Assembly: GCA_038200435.1 (NCBI GenBank)
Contig: JBBPXY010000014.1
Location: 1 to 20,561, forward strand
DNA length: 20,561 nucleotides
DNA from: JBBPXY01 sp038200435
GTDB taxonomy: Bacteria; Actinomycetota; Thermoleophilia; Solirubrobacterales; Solirubrobacteraceae
Reading direction: 5' to 3'
Shown in pieces: positions 14,145 to 20,559 of the stretch (position 1 is its first letter; each line of letters starts with the position of its first letter). Position numbers and translations under genes: made by a program. A model generated the notes under the pieces. That model worked only from the letters and a program-made list of their open reading frames with translations, did not search any database and was not told the DNA's origin.

Positions 14145-14170
14145 CGAGAGGCGCCAACGGGCGCCTCTCG
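14145..14170 (+). terminator. 11-bp hairpin after the Lys/Ala-rich membrane protein gene
   Basis: Perfect inverted repeat 14145-14155 with 14160-14170, loop AACG. It lies 27 bases past the stop and ends three bases before the GTG proposed for the DUF2993 gene, so it may both terminate the upstream transcript and occlude or replace the ribosome site downstream. Confidence 0.7.
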
Positions 14171-14173
14171 GTC

Positions 14174-14836
14174 GTGGTGAGGGCGCGTGTATCCGTCGGG
14201 GCGACGGTGCTGGTGGTCGCGCTGCTGGCGCTGAGCCAGGTCTTGCTCCCTCGACTGGCCGCCCGCAGCCTCCGGGGCCATCTCGCCCACTCGGGCGAGG
14301 TCGAGCACGTCGAGGTGCACGCGTTCCCGGCCTTCGAACTGGTCGGCGGCCGGGCGGACCGCGTCGTGGTGCGCATGCGCAGCTACCGCGGCTCGTCGGG
14401 TCAGGTCGCCGGTGAGCTCGGCAAGAGCGCCAAGGCGGGCGACCTCGACTTCTCGACCGCGACCCTGTCGACCGGCCTCCTGACACTGCGCGATGCCAAG
14501 CTGCGCAAGCGCGGGACGGCACTGACGGCCGAGGGGCGCGTCACCGAAGCCGACCTGCGAGCCGCGCTGCCGCCGGGGTTCGATGTGCGTCCGATCACCG
14601 CAGACGCGGACGGGCTCGTGCTCGAAGGCTCGGCCACTGTCCTCGGCGTGAACGCCCGTCTCCAAGCCCGCGTTCACGCGGCCGGCGGCGGCATCGTCGT
14701 GGAGCCGCAGGGTCTCCCGCTCGCCGGGATCGCCACGCTCACCGTGTTCTCAGACCGCCGGATCGAGGTGCAAGGAGTGGGGGCGCGTTCTGTGGCGGGG
14801 GGATTCGTCGTGGCGGTGCGTGGACGCTTGAGGTGA
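14174..14836 (+). CDS. DUF2993/LmeA-type exported lipid-binding protein
   Basis: 220 residues. An uncleaved or cleaved N-terminal hydrophobic segment (VSVGATVLVVALLALSQVLL, 6-25) is followed by the DUF2993 pattern: ARSLRGHL, GEVEHVEVHAFPAFELVGGR, RVVVRMRSYR, then alternating short strands with LTAEGRVTEADLRAALPP and a C-terminal barrel-like half (GLVLEGSATVLGVNARLQAR). Family members such as mycobacterial LmeA bind phospholipid and take part in lipomannan maturation in the cell envelope; a similar envelope role is inferred. Either GTG at 14174 or 14177 could start it; the hydrophobic segment requires one of these. No Shine-Dalgarno is available because a hairpin fills the 26 bases upstream, so initiation is unusual. 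It is convergent with glyS. Confidence 0.8.
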   Translation: MVRARVSVGATVLVVALLALSQVLLPRLAARSLRGHLAHSGEVEHVEVHAFPAFELVGGRADRVVVRMRSYRGSSGQVAGELGKSAKAGDLDFSTATLSTGLLTLRDAKLRKRGTALTAEGRVTEADLRAALPPGFDVRPITADADGLVLEGSATVLGVNARLQARVHAAGGGIVVEPQGLPLAGIATLTVFSDRRIEVQGVGARSVAGGFVVAVRGRLR

Positions 14837-14889
14837 TGTGAAGAGTGGCTCCGGGGCGAGTGGACAGTGCGCCGGCTTCGCCGGGCTCA

Positions 14890-14931
14890 CAGTGGACAGA
14901 GCGAGGGTCGGACCCTCATGTCTGTCCACTG
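14890..14931. terminator. Two-tier hairpin between convergent DUF2993 and glyS genes
   Basis: CAGTGGACAGA (14890-14900) pairs perfectly with TCTGTCCACTG (14921-14931). Inside, GAGGGTC (14903-14909) pairs with GACCCTC (14911-14917). Bulges are two and three bases. The glyS stop codon lies within the inner arm, so the structure overlaps the 3' end of that gene. A bidirectional terminator role is plausible. Confidence 0.7.
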
Positions 14932-16301
14932 TCCACTGTCCACTGTCCACTGATCTTGGGCGACCGCCAAGGCAGCCGAAGCCGGCGCTCCAACTCATCG
15001 GCCAGGTCCCCAATCGGCACCCTTTCCTGCTCCAGCGAATCCCGGTCACGCACGGTGACGGTCTGATCTTCGAGTGATTGGTGGTCGACCGTCACTCCGA
15101 ACGGCGTGCCGATCTCGTCCTGGCGGCGGTAGCGGCGGCCGATGGCTCCGCCCTCGTCGTACTCGGCCGACATCCGGGTGCGCAGCTCCCGGTGGATCTC
15201 GTGGGCGAGCTCGGGCTGGCCGTCCTTCTTGACGAGGGGTAGCACCGCGGCCTTGACCGGTGCGAGGCGCGGGTGCAGGCGCAGGACGGTGCGCGGCTCG
15301 CCGCCTATCTCGTCCTCGTCGTAGGCGTCGACCAAGAAGGCGAGCGTCGCTCGGTCAGCCCCCGCGGCCGGTTCGATCACGTGCGGGACGTAGCGCTCGC
15401 CGCTCGCGGTATCGACGTACTCGAGCTTCTGCCCCGAGAACTCAGTGTGCTGCTTCAAGTCGAAGTCGCCCCGGTTCGCGACGCCCTCGAGCTCCGACCA
15501 GCCGATCGGGAAGAGGTACTCGACGTCGCTCGTCCCGCTCGAGTAGTGGGAGAGCTCGTCCGGTTCGTGCGCGCGCATCCGCAGGTGATCGGGCCGGATA
15601 CCGAGCTCCACGTACCACCGCTCGCGCTCGGCCAGCCAGTGCTCGAACCACTTCTGCACGTCGTCGGGCGGCACGAAGAACTCCATCTCCATCTGCTCGA
15701 ACTCGCGCGTGCGGAAGACGAAGTTGCCCGGAGTGATCTCGTTGCGGAAGGACTTGCCGATCTGCGCGATGCCGAACGGGGGCTTCTTTCGCGAGAACTG
15801 GAGGTAGTTCTTGAAGTTGACGAAGATCCCCTGGGCGGTCTCGGGGCGCAGGTAGACGGTGGACCCCGACTCCTTGACGGGGCCGATCGTCGTCTCGAAC
15901 ATGAGGTTGAAGTCGCGCGCCTCCGTGAGGTCGCACTGATCGTCCTCGCCCGGGTGCTTGGAGGGCTTGCGCCCGCAGGGGAGGTCGCCGATGTGGTCGG
16001 CCCGGAAACGTTGCTTGCAGGTGCGGCAATCGACGAGCGGGTCGGTGAAGCCCGCGAGGTGGCCGCTGGCCTCCCACGTGCGCGGGTGCATGAGGATCGC
16101 CGCGTCGAGGGCCACGATGTCGTCGCGCTCCTGCAGCATCGAGCGCCACCAGGCGTTCTTGACGTTCGTCTTGAGCAGGACGCCGTAGTGCCCGTAGTCG
16201 TACGTCGAGCCAAGGCCGCCGTAGATCTCGGAGGACGGGAAGACGAAGCCCCGCCGCTTGCAGAGCGAGACGATCTTGTCCATCGTGACGGTGTCGGGCA
16301 T
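14916..16301 (-). CDS. glyS: Glycyl-tRNA synthetase (homodimeric class II type)
   Basis: Attaches glycine to tRNA-Gly. 461 residues, the single-chain alpha2 form found in actinobacteria, not the bacterial alpha2-beta2 form. Seen: KRRGFVFPSSEIYGGLGSTY (15-34); a zinc-type insertion with Cys92, Cys95, Cys109 and Cys123 (VDCRTCKQRF ... DQCDL); LRPETAQGIFVNF (151-163); class II motif 2 around FRNEITPGNFVFRTREFEQM (185-204); motif 3 PHVIEPAAGADRA (306-318), where the usual EPSxGxxR Ser is Ala; and an anticodon-binding domain at about 345-445. The enzyme should end near RLRLPWRS; the further SGQWTVDSGQT is encoded by the TGTCCAC array. ATG 16301 has a -10-like TAGAGT nine bases upstream and no Shine-Dalgarno. 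Confidence 0.96.
   Translation of the reverse strand: MPDTVTMDKIVSLCKRRGFVFPSSEIYGGLGSTYDYGHYGVLLKTNVKNAWWRSMLQERDDIVALDAAILMHPRTWEASGHLAGFTDPLVDCRTCKQRFRADHIGDLPCGRKPSKHPGEDDQCDLTEARDFNLMFETTIGPVKESGSTVYLRPETAQGIFVNFKNYLQFSRKKPPFGIAQIGKSFRNEITPGNFVFRTREFEQMEMEFFVPPDDVQKWFEHWLAERERWYVELGIRPDHLRMRAHEPDELSHYSSGTSDVEYLFPIGWSELEGVANRGDFDLKQHTEFSGQKLEYVDTASGERYVPHVIEPAAGADRATLAFLVDAYDEDEIGGEPRTVLRLHPRLAPVKAAVLPLVKKDGQPELAHEIHRELRTRMSAEYDEGGAIGRRYRRQDEIGTPFGVTVDHQSLEDQTVTVRDRDSLEQERVPIGDLADELERRLRLPWRSPKISGQWTVDSGQT
14923..14950. repeat. 7-bp tandem repeat TGTCCAC (4 perfect units) inside the glyS 3' end
   Basis: Units at 14923, 14930, 14937 and 14944, followed by TG. Single inverted GTGGACA copies sit nearby at 14860-14866 and 14892-14898. 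The array encodes the last 11 residues of glyS and shares its unit with 11490-11517. Confidence 0.9.
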
Positions 16302-16310
16302 CGCGGCGTG

Positions 16311-16320
16311 ACTCTAGACT
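16311..16320. promoter_or_regulatory. Overlapping divergent -10 boxes of glyS and fmdB-like gene
   Basis: In the 28-base gap, TAGACT (16315-16320) faces right and TAGAGT (16316-16311) faces left, sharing two bases. Each ends exactly nine bases from its start codon (ATG 16330 and ATG 16301). Neither side has a Shine-Dalgarno, so both messages would have leaders of about 2-3 bases or none. Confidence 0.5.
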
Positions 16321-16329
16321 GCCCCGCCC

Positions 16330-16707
16330 ATGCCGACTTACGAATACCGCTGCGAGAACGGCCATTCTTTCGAGGCGACTCAGCGCATGGCCGACGACCC
16401 GCTCACGACGTGCGAGGTGTGCTCGGCGCCGGTCCAGCGCGTGATGTACGCGCCGGCCGTCCACTTCAAGGGGTCGGGCTTCTACAACACCGACTACGGG
16501 ACGAAGAAGCGCGCCCGCGAGCTCAAGGAAGCCGGCGAGGGCAAGAGCAGCGACGGAGGCTCGAGCGAGAAGAAGGAGTCGAGTTCGGACTCCTCCTCGG
16601 ACAAGAAGAGCGAGTCGAGCTCCAGCTCGTCCACTTCGGACTCGAAGAGCGACTCCTCGTCGTCGAAGTCCGACTCCAAGCCGGCTCCGGCCGCCAAGAA
16701 GGACTAG
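16330..16707 (+). CDS. FmdB-type zinc-ribbon protein with long Ser/Lys/Asp tail
   Basis: 125 residues. The first 40 are the FmdB/CxxC zinc-ribbon pattern MPTYEYRCENGHSFEATQRM ... TTCEVCSAP, with Cys8, His12 (in place of the second Cys), Cys28 and Cys31 as likely zinc ligands. GSGFYNTDYGTKKRA (48-62) is the usual next block of actinobacterial members. Residues 70-125 are a low-complexity Ser/Lys/Asp/Glu tail, presumably disordered. The family was named as a possible regulator of formamidase/amidase genes, but its function is generally unknown. It is divergent from glyS, sharing a promoter region, and convergent with the LCP gene with only seven bases between the two stops. Confidence 0.92.
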   Translation: MPTYEYRCENGHSFEATQRMADDPLTTCEVCSAPVQRVMYAPAVHFKGSGFYNTDYGTKKRARELKEAGEGKSSDGGSSEKKESSSDSSSDKKSESSSSSSTSDSKSDSSSSKSDSKPAPAAKKD

Positions 16708-16714
16708 TGCGCGG

Positions 16715-17875
16715 CTAGCCCTTCAGGAAGCGGGCAACGGCGCGCCGCTTTCTCTCCGGCGAGATGGTCAGTCCGCCGCCCGTTGGGTTCGGTGTGACTG
16801 GCAGCACCGCCGGCTTGGCCGCGGGCGATGTGGCGATCGCCCCGAACATGCCCAGCAGGGAGAATCCGCCCATGTCGGAGCGGATGGCCTGCGGGGCAGC
16901 CCAGGAGACCCAGGGCAGGCGCAACACCGAGAGCGGTGAGGTGAGCCGGTCCTTCATCGCGCCGAGGATCTGCTGCTGGCGCTTGGCTCGCGTGAGGTCG
17001 TTCTCGCCCAGCTTGCCGGGGCACTGGTTCTTCCGGGTGCGGGCGAGCGCGAGCGCGGCCTTGCCGTCGAGGCGATGGCTGCCACGGCGTAACCGCAGGG
17101 TGTAGCCGCCGTTCTTGGTCCCGCCGTTGATCAGCGAGAGCACGCATCCGGTCTTCACGTCAACACCGCCGAGGGTGTCGATGAACCGGGGGAAGTTCGC
17201 GAAGTTCACCTCGACGAGATGGTTGATCCGGATATGGAGAAACGCTTCGATGGTCCGGATCGAGAGCGCGGCGCCGCCGTAGGCAAACGCGGAGTTGACT
17301 CGGCCCAGGCCGTGGCCGGGGATGTTCACGTCGGTGTCACGAGGGATCGAGAGGCGGGCGGACTTGCCGCCGCCGACGCGCATGAGCAGAATCGTGTCGG
17401 AGCGGCTCGGCCCCTTCGGGTTGGCGCCGGGCTCCTTGGATCCCTTCAGCCGTTGATCGGAGCCCAGGATCAGCACCGTGTTGGCCGAGGTCGGCAGCGC
17501 CCCGCCGTCACTCAGCGCCGCCTTGGCCCTCCCGGAGACCTTGCCCTGCTGTACCTGCGCCGAGATGAAGAAAAGAACGAAGGAGAGCAGCAGCCACCCG
17601 AGAAGAGCGACGAGGACCGAGACGATCACTCGCCTGGCGCTGATACGCCTGCGTCCGCCCGGCGCGACGGGGGATGGGTCGTCGCCCATCTCGTCCTGGC
17701 CACGCAACCGGGCGAACAGACCGCGCGGTCGTGCCCGGTAGACCTTGTATTCGGGACGACCACCGCCGCTTGCGCCCGGCCGCGCCGGGGCATCGCGTGG
17801 TTGCTTGGGCCGCCGGCCGCCGCCCCCGTAGACACGATATTCCGGGCGCTCGCCTTGGTCGTCGGGCCCGCTCAT
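16715..17875 (-). CDS. LytR-CpsA-Psr (LCP) family cell-wall glycopolymer ligase
   Basis: 386 residues. LCP enzymes transfer lipid-linked glycopolymers (teichoic acid, arabinogalactan) to peptidoglycan outside the membrane. Seen: a cytoplasmic Gly/Pro/Arg-rich N-terminus (1-80) with the motif RPEY(R/K)VY twice (10-16 and 40-46); one membrane segment at 82-106; then the LCP domain, with VLILGSDQR (134-142), RSDTILLMRV (158-167), SIPRDTDVNIPG (176-187), GRVNSAFAYGG (191-201), and LALARTRK ... NDLTRAKRQQQ (275-302), which carry the conserved Arg/Asp residues that bind pyrophosphate and metal. The C-terminal 70 residues are Pro/Ala-rich. ATG 17875 is chosen because 309 upstream codons overlap the divergent glucokinase gene. 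TATAAC ends six bases before the ATG, so transcription may be leaderless. Confidence 0.94.
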   Translation of the reverse strand: MSGPDDQGERPEYRVYGGGGRRPKQPRDAPARPGASGGGRPEYKVYRARPRGLFARLRGQDEMGDDPSPVAPGGRRRISARRVIVSVLVALLGWLLLSFVLFFISAQVQQGKVSGRAKAALSDGGALPTSANTVLILGSDQRLKGSKEPGANPKGPSRSDTILLMRVGGGKSARLSIPRDTDVNIPGHGLGRVNSAFAYGGAALSIRTIEAFLHIRINHLVEVNFANFPRFIDTLGGVDVKTGCVLSLINGGTKNGGYTLRLRRGSHRLDGKAALALARTRKNQCPGKLGENDLTRAKRQQQILGAMKDRLTSPLSVLRLPWVSWAAPQAIRSDMGGFSLLGMFGAIATSPAAKPAVLPVTPNPTGGGLTISPERKRRAVARFLKG

Positions 17876-17881
17876 GCGGCG

Positions 17882-17889
17882 GTTATAGT
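17882..17889. promoter_or_regulatory. Overlapping divergent -10 boxes of LCP and ROK genes
   Basis: TATAGT (17884-17889) faces right, ending seven bases before GTG 17897. TATAAC (17887-17882) faces left, ending six bases before ATG 17875. They share four bases (TATA). The spacing predicts transcription starting at or next to both start codons. Confidence 0.55.
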
Positions 17890-17896
17890 GGCTGAC

Positions 17897-18862
17897 GTGG
17901 CCGCCGAGTGCGTTGTCGGCGTCGATCTCGGGGGGACGAAGCTGCTTGCCGGAGTGGTCGACCGCGAGCTCGGGATCCATCATCGGGCGCTGCGACCGGC
18001 GCTCGGCATCGACCAGGCGGAGCTTCTCGATCGCATCGTCGAAGCCGTGGACGAGTCGCGCGCGGCAGCGCCGAGCGAAGTCACCGGGGTGGGGTTCGGC
18101 ATCCCTTGCCTGATCGACCAAGAGCGCGGCATGGCCGTGATGGCCGTGAACCTGCCGATCACCGACCTGCCGTTCCGAGACCTCATGGCCGAGCGGATCG
18201 GCCTCCCCGTCTTCATCGACAACGACGCGAACGTCGCCGCGCTGGCCGAGCACCGCTACGGCGCCGCCCAGGGCGCGCGCAACGCGGTCGTGCTCACGAT
18301 CGGCACCGGTGTCGGAGGCGGGCTGGTGCTGAACGGCGAGGTCTTCCGCGGAACCGTTGGTGCGGGCGCTGAGCTCGGCCACATGGTCATCGACATGGAT
18401 GGTCCGCCGTGCCAGGGCAACTGCCCCAACCACGGTTGCCTCGAGGCGGTCGCATCGGGCGGCGCGCTCGGTCGTGAGGCGGCGCGCATCGCCGCCGAGC
18501 AGCCGGACTCGGAGTTCGGGCGCGCGCTCGCCGCGGGCCGCGAGCTCACCGGGATCCTCGTCACGGAGCTGGCCCACGACGGCGATCCGGACGCACGCAG
18601 TGCGCTCAAGTTGATCGGCCGGCGCCTGGGCGTGGGCATCGCGAACTTCGTGAACCTCTTCAACCCCGAGGTAGTCGTCATCGGCGGCGGGGTCATCGCC
18701 GCGGGTGACCTCCTGCTCGAGCCGGCCCGAGAGGAGATGCTCGCCCGCGCTCTGCGGCCCTCGCGCGATCTCGTGCGCATCGTCCCGGCCCGGTTCGCCC
18801 ACGAGGCGGGGATGGTGGGTGCCGCCGCGCTGGCGTTCGATGGGCTAGAGCGCGGAGGGTGA
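17897..18862 (+). CDS. glk: ROK family glucokinase
   Basis: Phosphorylates glucose or a related sugar with ATP; 321 residues. Seen: the phosphate-binding loop GVDLGGTKLLAGVVD (8-22); GVGFGIPCLID (64-74); IDNDANVAALAEHRYGAAQG (107-126) with catalytic Asp110; LTIGTGVGGGLVLNG (133-147); GAELGHMVID (157-166) with Glu159 and zinc-binding His162; CQGNCPNHGCLE (172-183), supplying Cys172, Cys176 and Cys181 of the ROK zinc site in the spaced form seen in actinobacterial members; and VVIGGGVIAAGDLL near the C-terminus. The start is GTG 17897 (or 17888 in frame); 17897 fits a -10 box seven bases upstream. Upstream frame to 17219 overlaps LCP and is rejected. The stop overlaps rsmI by four bases. Other ROK sugar kinases cannot be excluded. 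Confidence 0.93.
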   Translation: MAAECVVGVDLGGTKLLAGVVDRELGIHHRALRPALGIDQAELLDRIVEAVDESRAAAPSEVTGVGFGIPCLIDQERGMAVMAVNLPITDLPFRDLMAERIGLPVFIDNDANVAALAEHRYGAAQGARNAVVLTIGTGVGGGLVLNGEVFRGTVGAGAELGHMVIDMDGPPCQGNCPNHGCLEAVASGGALGREAARIAAEQPDSEFGRALAAGRELTGILVTELAHDGDPDARSALKLIGRRLGVGIANFVNLFNPEVVVIGGGVIAAGDLLLEPAREEMLARALRPSRDLVRIVPARFAHEAGMVGAAALAFDGLERGG

Positions 18863-19686
18863 GCGCCGGGCGCCTCGTCGTCTGCCCGACGCCGATTGGG
18901 AACCTCGAGGACGTCACCCTGCGCGTGCTCGCTGCACTGCGCGAGGCGGACGTCGTCGCCTGCGAGGATACGCGCCGCACGCGCGTCCTGCTCGATCGCT
19001 ACGGCGTGACGGCGACACTTCTCTCCTACCACGAGCACAACGAGCGCGCTCGCGCGCGGGAACTGGTGCGCCGGATGGAGGCGGGCGCCGTGGTGGCCCT
19101 CGTGTCCGACGCCGGGATGCCCCTGGTGAGCGACCCGGGCCTCGTGCTCGTGCAGGCGTGCGTGGGGGCGGGGATGGCGGTCGAGGTGCTCCCCGGCCCG
19201 TCGGCCGCGGTGGCGGCGCTCGTGGCCAGTGGACTGCCTGCCGAGCGCTGGCGGTTCGTCGGCGTCCTGCCGCGCAAGCGCGGGGCGCTGCTCGCGTTGT
19301 TCCGCGAGGGCGGCGAGACAGTGGTGGCGTTCGAGTCGCCGCGGCGGGTCGCGGCCTCTTTGAGCGCGCTGGCGGAGGTCGATCCGTTGCGCCCGATCGC
19401 GGTGTGCCGCGAGCTGACGAAGGTGCACGAGGAGGTGGTGCGCGGGAGCGCTTCGGAGCTGGCGGAGCGGTTCGGCACGGCTGCGCCACGGGGCGAGGTG
19501 GTCCTGGTGATCGGGGCGGGCGAGGGCGGTCCGGGCGCGGATCGGGCGACGGCCGTCGCCGCGGTGACCCGCCTCGTCGAGGCAGGGGCCAAGCCCCGCG
19601 CCGCGGCGGGCGTGGTGGCCGAGCTGACCGGGGTACCGGCCAACGCGCTCTATGCGGCGTTGACGGAAGGGCGGGGGTCTACGTAG
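18859..19686 (+). CDS. rsmI: 16S rRNA (cytidine-1402-2'-O) methyltransferase RsmI
   Basis: 275 residues; uses S-adenosylmethionine to methylate the ribose of C1402 in 16S rRNA, helping decoding accuracy at the P site. Seen: GRLVVCPTPIGNLEDVTLR (4-22), VACEDTRRTRVLLDRYG (33-49), YHEHNE, VSDAGMPLVSDPG (82-94) for SAM binding, VEVLPGPSAAVAALVASGLP, and CRELTKVHEEVVRG. The order is diagnostic of the tetrapyrrole-methylase-fold RsmI group. GTG 18859 overlaps the glucokinase TGA (GTGA), implying translational coupling; the family N-terminus supports this start although no well-spaced Shine-Dalgarno is visible. The pairing of a sugar kinase with a ribosome methyltransferase is probably only operon packing. 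Confidence 0.96.
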   Translation: MSAGRLVVCPTPIGNLEDVTLRVLAALREADVVACEDTRRTRVLLDRYGVTATLLSYHEHNERARARELVRRMEAGAVVALVSDAGMPLVSDPGLVLVQACVGAGMAVEVLPGPSAAVAALVASGLPAERWRFVGVLPRKRGALLALFREGGETVVAFESPRRVAASLSALAEVDPLRPIAVCRELTKVHEEVVRGSASELAERFGTAAPRGEVVLVIGAGEGGPGADRATAVAAVTRLVEAGAKPRAAAGVVAELTGVPANALYAALTEGRGST

Positions 19687-19746
19687 GAAGGGCTCTGTTT
19701 TTGCGACAAGAGACGCCGGTTTGGCTCGGGTCTTGGGAAGGAGGGG

Positions 19747-20496
19747 ATGCTTCGCGCCGTGTCGCGCATTGCCCTTGTCTGCTGCCTCTCCTTGTCCCTG
19801 TGGGCGGTTGCGCCGGTCGTCGACGCCGCGGCGCGAGCACGCTGGCTATGGCCGGTGCACGGCGCCGTGGTAGGCCGCTTCGCCGTGACGGCCGACCGTT
19901 TCGCGGCCGGCCAGCGGCGCGGGATCGACATCGCGGCAACGCCCGGCGCGGCGGTACGCGCAGCTTGCGGAGGCCGGGTGTTGTTCGCGGGGGTGGTGCC
20001 GGAGGCGGGGCGAACCGTGACTGTGGCGTGCGGTCCTCTGAACGCCACGTACCTGCATCTCGAATCGGTCGCGGTACACCGCGGCAGCAGGGTCGTACCG
20101 GGGGCGCCGCTGGGCGCCGTCGGGCCTTCGGGACGGCTCCGGCTGGGCGCACGCGTGCGCGCCAGGAACTTCGGCTACGTCGACCCGCTCACGCTGCTCG
20201 GAGCGGATCCACCGGGTTCGCCACCGGCGGTCGGGCCGCGCGGGCCGCTTGGCCGCGTTCCACGGATTGCTTTTCCTGCTGTGGCTCGAGTGCCCGCGCA
20301 TCCGGTCGCGGTGCGCGCGCCGGCGGGCCTGCCGCTGGGTTGGGTGTGGCTACCTGCGGGGTTCGCACTGTTGATCGGCCTGGCTGCGCTGACGGCTGCG
20401 GGCCGGTTGCGGGCCGCGGGTTCGAATCTAGGAACGCAAGCGTCCGCGCGCTTGCGGCGTGGATCAGCCGCGCTGAAACGCCGAGTGGTGAATTGA
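19747..20496 (+). CDS. Exported protein with degenerate LytM/M23 domain and C-terminal membrane segment
   Basis: 249 residues: signal peptide (1-28, with VVDAAA before the likely cut), LytM-like fold (about 34-152), Pro-rich linker, a hydrophobic segment at 197-219, and a basic tail ending ALKRRVVN, suggesting anchoring with a cytoplasmic tail. Normal M23 motifs are visible but altered: HxGID is RRGID (His replaced by Arg57, Asp61 kept); the YxHL motif survives as YLHL (His104); HLHF is RLRL (His residues replaced by Arg130 and Arg132). With most zinc ligands missing, peptidase activity is unlikely; like EnvC and NlpD, it may activate a cell-wall amidase (inference). GGAGG is close to ATG 19747; GTG 19759 is an alternative start. 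It lies 60 bases downstream of rsmI. Confidence 0.85.
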   Translation: MLRAVSRIALVCCLSLSLWAVAPVVDAAARARWLWPVHGAVVGRFAVTADRFAAGQRRGIDIAATPGAAVRAACGGRVLFAGVVPEAGRTVTVACGPLNATYLHLESVAVHRGSRVVPGAPLGAVGPSGRLRLGARVRARNFGYVDPLTLLGADPPGSPPAVGPRGPLGRVPRIAFPAVARVPAHPVAVRAPAGLPLGWVWLPAGFALLIGLAALTAAGRLRAAGSNLGTQASARLRRGSAALKRRVVN

Positions 20497-20553
20497 CGTC
20501 GAATAGCGGGGGGTAACTCACCATTCGGCGTTCCTTGGCAATCTGGCCGCCGC

Positions 20554-20559
20554 TAGATT
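20554..20559 (+). promoter_or_regulatory. Possible -10 box for a gene beyond the right edge
   Basis: TAGATT lies two bases from the window end in a 65-base non-coding tail, in the same style as the other -10 boxes here. The downstream gene is not visible, so this is weak. Confidence 0.25.

Noticed and set aside
16546..16695. Ser/Asp/Lys-rich tail of the FmdB-like protein as a novel repeat domain
   Set aside because: Irregular low-complexity sequence with no fixed period; such tails are common in actinobacterial members.
15273..16718. 481-codon plus-strand frame across glyS and the FmdB-like gene
   Set aside because: Antisense or out-of-frame to two clear genes; composition is Leu/Arg/Val/Glu-rich without motifs.
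20415..20440. tRNA-like TTCGAATC T-loop signal
   Set aside because: The flanking bases cannot pair as a T-stem, and no acceptor, D or anticodon arm is present; it is inside the LytM-like gene.
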